This document shows, one piece after another, positions 1 through 5,340 of a DNA stretch of 6,938 nucleotides; position 1 is the stretch's first letter, and every line of letters begins with the position of its first letter. The notes beneath the pieces are model-generated. The model had not been told where the DNA came from. It saw only the letters and a list, made by a program, of their open reading frames with translations, and searched no databases. This stretch comes from an uncultured Lachnobacterium sp. Lineage in GTDB: Bacteria > Bacillota > Clostridia > Lachnospirales > Lachnospiraceae. The stretch spans positions 1 to 6,938 of the forward strand of contig CALAST010000073.1 of assembly GCA_937889225.1 (NCBI GenBank), in the 5' to 3' direction. Position numbers and translations under genes: made by a program.

Positions 1-185
1 TTAAAACAGTGGATTCAAAAACAATGTGAGTTATTATAAAGTTGTAAAGTGGTGATTTACAATAAAGTAAGGAATATTTAATATAAAATGTCCTGCCTTT
101 TGTTTTGCTGCAAACTAACACTCTTTTATACCATTTAGAGGACAATAACAAAATAAACAATTAAAATCCCCCATTCCAACTGTAA

Positions 186-788
186 TTACTTAATCTGATA
201 TTCTTGCGTATAATCTTCAAACTGTTTCTCAATCTCCATCAAATCATCCGCATAATTCCGCAACTTCTCTAACATTTCTTTATTTTCTTTAATATCTTTC
301 TTATATACAATTCGATGCTCCATGCTCGCCCACAAATCCATAGACAACGTACGAAACTGTATCTCTACCGGATAATATTCCGTCGCATCTACATAATATA
401 ATGGCACACCTAATATCATATGATAACTGCGATATCCGTTTGGCTTTGGATGCTCAATATAGTCACTCTCTCGAATCACAATCAAATCCTGCTGATTTTT
501 TATGGTCTGCACTAATTTATAAATATCCTTTACAAAATAGCAAATCACACGAATTCCCGAAATATCCTGCAAATAATCTTTTGCACTTTCCATTGTTGGG
601 GGCTTATCTTTTTTCAGTAGTTTCTTTTCAATGCTCTCTTTACTTTTCAATCTTTCTTGTATGTTATGTATGGATTTTAATGCAGAATCTTCATAAAGAT
701 TATGTCTTAATATTTTAATACGACTTAACATTACCGTTGCCGCATCTTCATATGGTTGTATCAATTCATAATATTCTTCATTTGTCAT
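186..788 (-). CDS. Small alarmone synthetase (RelA/SpoT-domain GTP pyrophosphokinase, RelQ/YjbM type)
   Basis: This 200-aa protein consists of a single RelA/SpoT synthetase domain, without the HD hydrolase, TGS or ACT domains of long Rel proteins; the length fits RelQ/YjbM-type enzymes. Visible family motifs are RLKSKESIEKKL (46-57, ATP-side basic motif), DISGIRVICYF (75-85), KPNGYRSYH (115-123, with the GTP-stacking Tyr119), VEIQFRT (141-147, catalytic Glu142) and HRIVYK (158-163). The C-terminal 35 residues are charged and helical, as in tetramerising RelQ. By family knowledge it transfers pyrophosphate from ATP to GDP or GTP in the cytoplasm to make (p)ppGpp. The ATG start is supported by GAGGAAAG six bases upstream. 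It lies 195 bp downstream of the M50 peptidase gene and may have its own promoter (-10 candidate at 828-833). All key residues appear intact. RelQ versus RelP is not settled. Confidence 0.93.
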   Translation of the reverse strand: MTNEEYYELIQPYEDAATVMLSRIKILRHNLYEDSALKSIHNIQERLKSKESIEKKLLKKDKPPTMESAKDYLQDISGIRVICYFVKDIYKLVQTIKNQQDLIVIRESDYIEHPKPNGYRSYHMILGVPLYYVDATEYYPVEIQFRTLSMDLWASMEHRIVYKKDIKENKEMLEKLRNYADDLMEIEKQFEDYTQEYQIK

Positions 789-827
789 AATATACTTTCC
801 TCATACTTCTACAAATTTCAAAAAACC

Positions 828-833
828 ATTATA
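828..833 (-). promoter_or_regulatory. Candidate -10 box for the alarmone synthetase gene
   Basis: The minus strand reads TATAAT here, a perfect -10 hexamer, about 40 bases upstream of the ATG at 788. Seventeen bases further upstream the hexamer is AGCATA, a poor -35, so the call rests on the -10 box alone in AT-rich DNA. Confidence 0.3.
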
Positions 834-911
834 TATTTCAGACAAATACTTATGCTCATTTGAACCTGATATCAGAATACTACAAATGCATGTCCAAATT
901 ATGACAAAATT

Positions 912-956
912 CTAATATTTCAATAAAGCACTTCTAAACTTTTCAAGAACTGCCAT
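912..956 (-). CDS. Possible 14-codon micro-ORF after the M50 gene
   Basis: ATG at 954-956 opens a frame reading MAVLEKFRSALLKY and then TAG. It begins 27 bases after the M50 peptidase stop codon, and an AGAGAG stretch sits seven bases before the ATG. The peptide would be a short basic amphipathic helix. Nothing similar is known to me. An ORF this short arises easily by chance, so it is listed only because it has a passable ribosome binding site and lies directly behind a membrane peptidase gene. Confidence 0.18.
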   Translation of the reverse strand: MAVLEKFRSALLKY

Positions 957-983
957 TTGATATCTCTCTTTTATATTATTCTC

Positions 984-2132
984 TCAAATTTTGCATAACG
1001 TATTCTTCGTATTTACAATTTCCATAAGCTCTCGTTCACTTTCTATATCTGATGCATACGGATATGTTTTTGCAATTTTTTCAAATTTACCACGAATTTT
1101 TTCAGCCTTTTCTAAATCTCGTTCATACAAAAGAGCATATGTATATTCTGTTCTGATTACTGTTGGAAAATTCTTCATAGATTTCAAAAATTTTTTAAGC
1201 TCTTTCGTATACATTTTCTCAATATTGTCTGCACGATTTTCACCAACAAGCTCACAATAAATGCGGTCACATAGCATCAGATTTTTATGGATTGGTACAA
1301 TGGCTGTTTCCATTCCCAGCAATCGTCTCATCAATGCATCCGCTTCTTCAAACTTATGCTCATCCATCAAACGATTACAGGCAAATACCCCCATTACAGC
1401 CGCCATGCTATTTTTCATATCTTCATTATTTGGCACAGTAAACCACCCCGTCGGCATATCTCGTAAATGTACACCCTTTGCAATCTGCTCATTCGCTTTC
1501 ATCTGTACCCAAAATGAGCGAATTGCCTCCGAATTTTTTCCTAAGGAAAGGGCATTATACCCATCATTATTCACCGTTCCTGTCCGAAAAGGAATGCCAT
1601 TTGTAAGTGCTAACGCAAGACCTATCACAATAAACTCCAACAAAATCACAGATACAATCGGAACATCTCTGTATACAAAATAAAAGCCCAAGCAAATTAT
1701 GACTAAAACCAAATTTCCAATGCAGCCACCTAAATTATAAAGCACATATGGGATTTTCTCATCCCTCATATCAGGAGGCGACATCAGACATTGTCCGCCG
1801 GTTCCTGCAATAGAATGTTTCTTTATCTGCATTTTGCCATCCTTTTTGATAAACATCACGCTACCAATTCGAAAGGACGAAAATGTATATCCGGACAGCA
1901 ATCCAGCAATCAAATGACCACCTTCATGCACCACAATATGAATAAAAAGCACTACATATAAACATAAGAATAACAGCCCCAAAATCATAATTTCTTCACC
2001 GCTTGAACTGTCTTCTCCCAGATTTTTCGCATAGTGTACCATAAAAACACCACAAATACCACCTGCAAGCATCATAATGGCCATCAACACAATCTGACCT
2101 TTATTTCCTTTTTTCTTTTCTTTTTTACTCAT
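984..2132 (-). CDS. M50-family (site-2 protease-like) membrane zinc metallopeptidase
   Basis: This 382-aa protein starts with a lysine-rich tail (residues 2-12), then hydrophobic segments at about 14-36 and 48-68. The second leads straight into HEGGH (69-73), the HExxH zinc motif of M50 peptidases with Glu70 as catalytic base. Two further membrane segments (about 128-153 and 157-178) precede ALTNGIPFRTGTVNNDG (175-191), which matches the second M50 motif (N..P.....DG); Asp190 is the probable third zinc ligand. The C-terminal half (200-382) is soluble, helical and TPR-like. The predicted role is cutting a membrane or membrane-proximal substrate within the bilayer; the substrate is unknown. The ATG is preceded only by the weak AAGAAG. 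The gene lies 101 bp after tcdA and could be co-transcribed with it. It is not an obvious SpoIVFB or RseP: no PDZ or CBS domain is visible. Confidence 0.85.
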   Translation of the reverse strand: MSKKEKKKGNKGQIVLMAIMMLAGGICGVFMVHYAKNLGEDSSSGEEIMILGLLFLCLYVVLFIHIVVHEGGHLIAGLLSGYTFSSFRIGSVMFIKKDGKMQIKKHSIAGTGGQCLMSPPDMRDEKIPYVLYNLGGCIGNLVLVIICLGFYFVYRDVPIVSVILLEFIVIGLALALTNGIPFRTGTVNNDGYNALSLGKNSEAIRSFWVQMKANEQIAKGVHLRDMPTGWFTVPNNEDMKNSMAAVMGVFACNRLMDEHKFEEADALMRRLLGMETAIVPIHKNLMLCDRIYCELVGENRADNIEKMYTKELKKFLKSMKNFPTVIRTEYTYALLYERDLEKAEKIRGKFEKIAKTYPYASDIESERELMEIVNTKNTLCKI

Positions 2133-2146
2133 TTTTTTCTTCTTAC

Positions 2147-2209
2147 CTACTCATAATTTCTAACTTTATAAAACAGATAGTCAAATTCCGTATCTTTATA
2201 TAATATCAA
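2147..2209 (-). CDS. Possible 20-codon micro-ORF between tcdA and the M50 gene
   Basis: A TTG at 2207-2209 starts a 20-codon frame ending in TAG at 2147-2149, 14 bases before the M50 start codon. AGAGGT (2216-2221) sits six bases upstream of the TTG, and the frame starts 24 bases after the tcdA stop. The peptide is rich in Tyr, Asp and Glu and ends KVRNYE. It could be a leader peptide whose translation couples to the weakly initiated M50 gene, a substrate peptide, or chance. The TTG start and short length keep confidence low. Confidence 0.28.
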   Translation of the reverse strand: MILYKDTEFDYLFYKVRNYE

Positions 2210-2233
2210 TACGTTACCTCTAGCCTTTTATTT

Positions 2234-2983
2234 CTATATACTTAAAATTGAACCTCTACTTGATTCTGTCAAATCCTTAATTACCTCTCCTGCCAAAATA
2301 AGCCCTGCCACCGATGGCACGAATGCGACAGAGCCTGGTGTCGCCCGTCTGCTTCTTACTTCATCGCTCACAAAATTTTCATCCGCAATCGGTGTAAGTG
2401 CTTCTTCTTTGGAATATACCACTTTCAGCTTTTTTACTCCTCTTTTTTTCAATTCTCTTCGCATTACTTTTGCTAGTGGACAAACTGAGGTCTTATAAAT
2501 ATCTGCCACCTCAAAAGCTGTCGGGTCTAACTTATTTCCAGCGCCCATACTACTGATAATCGGTACACCTGCCTTTTGGCACGCCATTACCAATGCAATC
2601 TTAGCTGTTACGGTATCTACTGCATCAATCACATAATCATATTTAGTAAAATCAAACCATGCCTCTGTTTCCGGCAGGAAAAAACAGCAATGTTCATGCA
2701 CAATTGCCTGTGGATTAATTTCTAAAATGTGCTCTTTCATCACTTCCACTTTTTTTCTTCCCACCGTTTTATGTGTAGCAATCAACTGGCGATTGATGTT
2801 ACTTACAGCAACTTCATCACTATCAATAATATCTATTTCCCCTACTCCGCTTCGCACCAATGCATCCACAGCATGTCCGCCCACACCACCGATACCAAAC
2901 ACCGCCACATGGGAATTTTGCAATTTTTCCATGGCACTTTCACCAAGCAATCTTTTTGTTCTGACAAATTGTTCTGTCTTCAA
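2234..2983 (-). CDS. tcdA: tRNA threonylcarbamoyladenosine dehydratase (TcdA/CsdL, ThiF/E1-like fold)
   Basis: This 249-aa protein of the ThiF/MoeB/E1 superfamily matches the TcdA (YgdL/CsdL) branch. The Rossmann ATP-binding loop GIGGVG is at 30-35, followed by DIIDSDEVAVSNINRQ (51-66), the adenylation core with the conserved Asp and Asn-x-Asn-Arg-Gln, and DAVDTVTAK (120-128). TSVCPLAK (165-172) and the C-terminal GSVAFVPSVAGLILAGEVI (217-235) are typical of TcdA rather than ThiF or MoeB. The enzyme uses ATP to cyclise t6A at position 37 of ANN-decoding tRNAs into ct6A. The start is TTG at 2981-2983: it has GGAG eight bases upstream, there is no in-frame ATG upstream, and the next ATG (residue 18) would remove the N-terminal helix. 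It is the first gene of the leftward group. Confidence 0.93.
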   Translation of the reverse strand: MKTEQFVRTKRLLGESAMEKLQNSHVAVFGIGGVGGHAVDALVRSGVGEIDIIDSDEVAVSNINRQLIATHKTVGRKKVEVMKEHILEINPQAIVHEHCCFFLPETEAWFDFTKYDYVIDAVDTVTAKIALVMACQKAGVPIISSMGAGNKLDPTAFEVADIYKTSVCPLAKVMRRELKKRGVKKLKVVYSKEEALTPIADENFVSDEVRSRRATPGSVAFVPSVAGLILAGEVIKDLTESSRGSILSI

Positions 2984-3021
2984 CGTTATCTCTCCATCCT
3001 TACTCTATATTTCTAAGAGGT

Positions 3022-3050
3022 ATTATACAATATTTTATATAAAGCGTTCA
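3022..3050 (-). promoter_or_regulatory. Candidate tcdA promoter
   Basis: The minus strand has a perfect TATAAT (3022-3027) about 40 bases upstream of the tcdA start. With a 17-bp spacer the -35 position reads TGAACG (3045-3050), a poor match. That hexamer overlaps the terminal GTTCACAT repeat of the adjoining palindromic island. Transcription would start near 3015. Confidence 0.42.
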
Positions 3051-3277
3051 CATGCCAAGCGGATATTCGCAATCCGCTATCGCTACTTGCTCATAACCGA
3101 ATAACCGCTTTGCGGTTTGTCAGATGGAGCTTGAAATCTCCACCTGACACAAGATAATGTGAACACTTAGTAAGCACAAACGAAGTGTAGTGCGAACTTA
3201 GTGAGAACATATGCCTGTGGCAAACTCCCCCTACCCACCACTTAGTGCTCTACGCACTTGAAGTGGGGGATTTTCTT
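3046..3277. mobile_element. Palindromic non-coding island, probable IS200/IS605-type remnant or non-autonomous element
   Basis: No ORF of note is present, but secondary structure is dense. GTTCACAT (3046-3053) and ATGTGAAC (3157-3164) form a perfect 8-bp stem enclosing three hairpins: 3058-3078 (7 bp), 3103-3117 (AACCGC/GCGGTT, 3-base loop) and, directly abutting, 3118-3149 (11 bp with one A-C mismatch). ACACTT/AAGTGT (3163-3188) and a long compound hairpin at 3234-3269 follow. CTTAGT occurs three times (3166, 3197, 3241). On the minus strand the block begins AAAATCCCCCACTTC and continues AAGTGGTGGG, which resembles the palindromic ends of IS200/IS605-family elements in Clostridia, where the end can also encode the omega (guide) RNA of TnpB. 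No tnpA or tnpB is in the window. A structured regulatory RNA is the alternative. Confidence 0.45.
3234..3277 (+). terminator. Compound GC-rich hairpin with T-rich tail
   Basis: CCC (3234-3236) pairs with GGG (3267-3269), CCACTT (3238-3243) with AAGTGG (3261-3266) and AGTGC (3244-3248) with GCACT (3254-3258) around a TCTAC loop; A3237 and TG 3259-3260 are bulges. ATTTTCTT follows on the plus strand, so it could end plus-strand transcripts. On the minus strand, the direction pucR is read, no U-tract follows. It may instead be the subterminal palindrome of a transposable element. Confidence 0.4.
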
Positions 3278-3290
3278 GATTCGGTTAAAA

Positions 3291-4445
3291 TCAACGCATA
3301 TTCCTTATGTAAAATGCCATTTGATACGGTAATCTGTCTTCGGGAAGTTCTAAATCATTATTTAAAAGTTTTTTGATATTATTCATGCGATAGATAATCG
3401 TATTTCTATGTGTAAACATGGCATCGGAAACGGCTTGAATACTACCATTGTATTTTAAATACAATTCCAACGTCTCAGCATAATTGGCATTGTGCTTTTT
3501 ATCATATGCATCAATCGGTGCTAATGGAATTTGTTCCATATCTTGCAGCAAGGCTTTGTCTTTTACGGAAAATAAGATACGATAAATTCCCATATCTTCA
3601 AAATCCAGCAAATCCATCTTTTTATGATACGCCATTGTAACTGCTGATTTTGCTCGCTTATAACATAAAGAAAGCTGAGAAATATCTTTCAAACAACTTC
3701 CTACTCCAATATATAATGGTGCATTTGGCATTCTTCTTTTAGCTCGTTTTACCATGCCTTCTATAATCTCTTTCATATCTTTATGCGATACGTCATTCAT
3801 AATTAACACAAAATTCGAATCATAATAAAAAAAGCTTCCATTATGCGTAATGTTTTCCAAATAAAGCTGCATGCGATAGCCTAACCGCTTTCTTTCCACG
3901 GAATCCATTGCATCTAGCCCTTCCGTTGTCATAAGTGCTATCTGAAATGTTCCATCTACATCAAAGTACGGCAAAAGTTCGGTTCGATAGGTTTCCTCAT
4001 TATCCGCTTCCTCAATCGCACAGATAAACGCATCCTGTATGCGTTCATCTGCAATCCCTTGGTAAAATACGCGTGTTGTAATATCCTTAATCATCTCTGC
4101 TAAAATAATTTCCCACGGAACCGTCAAAAGCGGAAAATCATTCTCATCACATAATGTAATAATTTCCTGTGGAATTTCCTCAATATATCCGCCTGTGTTA
4201 ATAATGAGCCCCGATGCATGTCTCTCCAACAACCGTTCTACAAGCTGTCTTAACTTCTCCGTACTATCAAATCCAAGCCCCGTCGTGACAGCCAGTTCTT
4301 TTCCTGCAAAATGGCGAATAACATTCGTTTCTTCCAACATAAATAACCATGTAATCGAATTAGACCATCCCTTTTTTCCTGCAATTAATTCCATTTTATA
4401 CTGATTCTGCGAAAACAAAAGCATATCTTCTATTGTATATCCCAT
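3291..4445 (-). CDS. PucR-family transcriptional regulator
   Basis: This 384-aa protein has the full PucR layout. The N-terminal PucR ligand-sensing domain spans about 4-125 and includes the typical opening TIEDML, ELIAGKKGWSNSITW and the GKELAVTTGLG strand. A GGDEF-like/CdaR middle region spans about 165-285 (LYIGVGSCLKDISQLSLCYK near its end). The C-terminal PucR helix-turn-helix spans about 320-380 (YLKYNGSIQAVSDAMFTHRNTIIYRMNNI). Family members respond to small metabolites, often linked to purine, amino acid or sugar-acid catabolism; the ligand here is unknown. The ATG at 4443-4445 gives the family-standard N-terminus but has no Shine-Dalgarno; only an A8 run precedes it. The strong AAAGGAG at 4490-4496 serves an ATG at 4482 that is one frame off. 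If the A-run had seven A's, that ATG would start pucR with a 13-residue extension. The divergent 52-aa gene is a candidate target. Confidence 0.9.
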   Translation of the reverse strand: MGYTIEDMLLFSQNQYKMELIAGKKGWSNSITWLFMLEETNVIRHFAGKELAVTTGLGFDSTEKLRQLVERLLERHASGLIINTGGYIEEIPQEIITLCDENDFPLLTVPWEIILAEMIKDITTRVFYQGIADERIQDAFICAIEEADNEETYRTELLPYFDVDGTFQIALMTTEGLDAMDSVERKRLGYRMQLYLENITHNGSFFYYDSNFVLIMNDVSHKDMKEIIEGMVKRAKRRMPNAPLYIGVGSCLKDISQLSLCYKRAKSAVTMAYHKKMDLLDFEDMGIYRILFSVKDKALLQDMEQIPLAPIDAYDKKHNANYAETLELYLKYNGSIQAVSDAMFTHRNTIIYRMNNIKKLLNNDLELPEDRLPYQMAFYIRNMR

Positions 4446-4482
4446 ATTTTTTTTCGTATGATGTATTTATATGAAAATACAT
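4396..4482 (-). CDS. 28-codon ORF overlapping the pucR start (out of frame)
   Basis: ATG at 4480-4482 has AAAGGAG (4490-4496) with a seven-base spacer, the best translation start in the pucR leader. It overlaps the stop of the preceding 31-codon ORF as TGATG. As sequenced, the frame begins MYFHINTSYEKK and then runs 28 codons, stopping 50 bases inside pucR. One A fewer in the A8 run (4447-4454) would fuse it to pucR as MYFHINTSYEKNMGYTIED. It is therefore either a coupled leader ORF, the true pucR start spoiled by a one-base homopolymer change, or a frameshift control. Confidence 0.4.
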   Translation of the reverse strand: MYFHINTSYEKKYGIYNRRYAFVFAESV

Positions 4483-4484
4483 CA
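4459..4484 (-). promoter_or_regulatory. 10-bp perfect palindrome in the pucR leader
   Basis: TGATGTATTT (4459-4468) and AAATACATCA (4475-4484) are perfect inverted repeats around a six-base loop. In the mRNA the hairpin contains the SD-linked ATG (4482) in its first arm and lies between the Shine-Dalgarno and the pucR ATG at 4445. It could regulate translation or be a DNA operator for the regulator itself. Confidence 0.45.
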
Positions 4485-4577
4485 ATAAGCTCCTTTCTTC
4501 TCAACTTTGATATACTCAATAACAATACTATAAACTCCTTTATAGAATCTATTGTTCATCCTATAATATATAAACAT
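4482..4577 (-). CDS. Small ORF (31 aa) upstream of pucR
   Basis: ATG at 4575-4577 is preceded by AGGAGA (4585-4590) with a seven-base spacer. The 31-codon frame starts MFIYYRMNNRFYKGVYSIVI, is rich in Tyr and Lys, and ends VEKKGAY with TGA. Its last codons AAG AAA GGA GCT form the Shine-Dalgarno for the next ATG, and the two frames overlap as TGATG, a classic translational-coupling junction. I do not recognise the peptide. It may be a leader peptide that links translation to pucR rather than a functional product. The good ribosome binding site and junction make real translation plausible. Confidence 0.45.
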   Translation of the reverse strand: MFIYYRMNNRFYKGVYSIVIEYIKVEKKGAY

Positions 4578-4649
4578 AATCTCATCTCCTATGCTTGTTT
4601 TACATAAAAAGCAGAACTCAGCTGTTATTTTAGGTAATTTTTTATTTTT

Positions 4650-4678
4650 ATTATACTATTTTTTGTACTGTAAGTACA
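4650..4678 (-). promoter_or_regulatory. Candidate pucR-operon promoter with operator palindrome at -35
   Basis: On the minus strand a perfect TATAAT (4650-4655) lies about 72 bases upstream of the 31-aa ORF start. Its -35 position (17-bp spacer) is TGTACT, a poor match, and is one arm of the palindrome TGTACT-GTA-AGTACA (4664-4678). A perfect -10 with an operator in place of a -35 suggests an activator-dependent promoter; the binding protein is unknown. Confidence 0.45.
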
Positions 4679-4710
4679 TATTTCAGTTCTTTTTTTAGAT
4701 TACAAGTCTA

Positions 4711-4738
4711 TTGGAAATTTACCCAAATTTGGTAATAT
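4711..4738 (+). promoter_or_regulatory. Candidate promoter of the 52-aa gene with palindrome in the spacer
   Basis: TTGGAA (4711-4716) and TAATAT (4733-4738) form a moderate sigma-A-like promoter with a 16-bp spacer, 40 bases before the ATG. The spacer contains the perfect 10-bp palindrome CCAAATTTGG (4723-4732), within the wider TTACC...GGTAA (4719-4735), placed where a bound repressor would block RNA polymerase. Confidence 0.4.
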
Positions 4739-4778
4739 ATAACCATAAACCATTACATTTTTTGAAAGGAGCGTTTTT

Positions 4779-4937
4779 ATGAAACATTATTCCGCAAACT
4801 ACATTATGTCAACTGAAGAAAACATACCAGCATGGTTGCGAAAAGAACGCTACGCTTACCATGATACCTATATGTTTAACTACAACATTCCAAAAAGAGG
4901 TTCTCTTTGGAGTACCGTAGTTGAATTTTTTTCTTAA
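4779..4937 (+). CDS. Small orphan protein (52 aa), unknown function
   Basis: ATG at 4779-4781 follows GAAAGGAG with a seven-base spacer, a strong start. The 52-aa product begins MKHYSANYIMSTEENIPAWL. It is rich in Tyr, Asn and Lys/Arg, has no cysteine, no signal peptide and no clear membrane helix, and ends with an aromatic, hydrophobic tail (SLWSTVVEFFS). I do not recognise a family. It is a complete small transcription unit: a candidate promoter with a palindrome in the spacer upstream and a strong bidirectional terminator 36 bases downstream. It is divergent from the pucR leader, so it may be controlled by PucR. A regulatory or secreted peptide precursor is possible, but nothing in the sequence proves it. 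Confidence 0.65.
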   Translation: MKHYSANYIMSTEENIPAWLRKERYAYHDTYMFNYNIPKRGSLWSTVVEFFS

Positions 4938-4972
4938 TACACCTTTACCTTATACAATATTTTTATGCAAAG

Positions 4973-5003
4973 AAAAACAGATGTCATTATGGCATCTGTT
5001 TTT
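4973..5003. terminator. Bidirectional intrinsic terminator
   Basis: AAAAACAGATG (4973-4983) and CATCTGTTTTT (4993-5003) form an 11-bp stem with a nine-base loop. The T-run on the plus strand ends the 52-aa gene. The same hairpin read on the minus strand, six bases after the stop of the fragment at 5009, would end transcripts from that side. Confidence 0.85.
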
Positions 5004-5008
5004 CCTTT

Positions 5009-5160
5009 CTATTCTATATAAAATACATATTCCAAAATTGTTTCATTGTCTTCATATTTTAACTCTGCAAAGTGATTCGATGATAACTCTATTCCTATTG
5101 CTTTCCTTAAAAAGTTACACACGCTCTCCTACTCTTTCGCTCAATTTTTAACGCATATTT
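5009..5160 (-). pseudogene. Decayed coding fragment (C-terminal remnant), unknown family
   Basis: The minus strand keeps protein-like sequence in two frames. From 5160 the frame reads KYALKIERKSRRACVTF before TAA. The adjoining frame then reads LRKAIGIELSSNHFAELKYE and continues with DNETILEYVFYIE to TAG at 5009-5011. The two join at a T5 run (5109-5113 on the plus strand); one extra T would make them continuous. A stop at 5161-5163 and the lack of a start codon cut off the N-terminal side. The intact part (5009-5122) could initiate at GTG with AGGAG only three bases upstream, which is too close. The hydrophilic-hydrophobic periodicity and the terminator directly downstream suggest the end of a former gene. 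I do not recognise the family. Confidence 0.35.
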
Positions 5161-5191
5161 TTAATTTTTATGGTTTATTTTTACATTTTTC

Positions 5192-5220
5192 TTGCTTATT
5201 CCACACTTCTCCGATACACT
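5192..5220 (+). promoter_or_regulatory. Candidate toxin mRNA promoter
   Basis: TTGCTT (5192-5197), a 17-bp spacer and TACACT (5215-5220) form a weak sigma-A-like promoter. Transcription would start near 5228, exactly at the AAGGTGCTACC motif that opens the structured leader. It is clearly poorer than the antisense promoter at 5516-5544, as expected if the antitoxin RNA is made in excess. Confidence 0.4.
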
Positions 5221-5227
5221 TATATCC

Positions 5228-5335
5228 AAGGTGCTACCATAACGGTAGGCGGTTAGTCCCTCCACTTTCAGAGGGAACTTTCCCTCTGTCTCTGCTGAAA
5301 TCTTATTTACATAAGAAATCGAAAGAAAGGGGGAA
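5228..5335 (+). promoter_or_regulatory. Structured toxin 5' UTR with competing hairpins and hidden Shine-Dalgarno
   Basis: The leader starts with a small hairpin CTACC/GGTAG (5234-5248). Two hairpins then compete for the same bases: CCCTC/GAGGG (5258-5262 with 5271-5275) and CAGAGGGA/TCCCTCTG (5269-5276 with 5281-5288). If the first forms, TTCCCTCT (5280-5287) is free to pair over 8 bp (one G-U) with 5328-5335, covering the AAAGGGGG Shine-Dalgarno. If the second forms, the Shine-Dalgarno is exposed. The folds are read by eye and are not energy-calculated. Confidence 0.45.
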
Positions 5336-5340
5336 TGTGT

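Noticed and set aside
42..62. Hairpin TTGTAAA/TTTACAA near the left edge
   Set aside because: A short AT-rich stem without a T-run on either strand; common by chance in such DNA. I saw nothing else of note in 1-185.
163..173. AAAATCCCCCA, an 11-base match to the minus-strand edge of the 3046-3277 island
   Set aside because: Too short and without any of the following palindromes, so not enough to call a second element end.
401..718. 105-codon plus-strand ORF
   Set aside because: It lies wholly opposite the well-supported alarmone synthetase gene; the same holds for plus-strand ORFs opposite the M50, tcdA, pucR and transposase genes.
866..875. Perfect palindrome CTGATATCAG upstream of the alarmone synthetase gene
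   Set aside because: Ten bases, self-complementary without a loop, and no second copy in the window; could be an operator but cannot be supported.
4921..5151. 76-codon plus-strand ORF
   Set aside because: It overlaps the end of the 52-aa gene and runs through the 4973-5003 terminator, with no Shine-Dalgarno and low-complexity composition.
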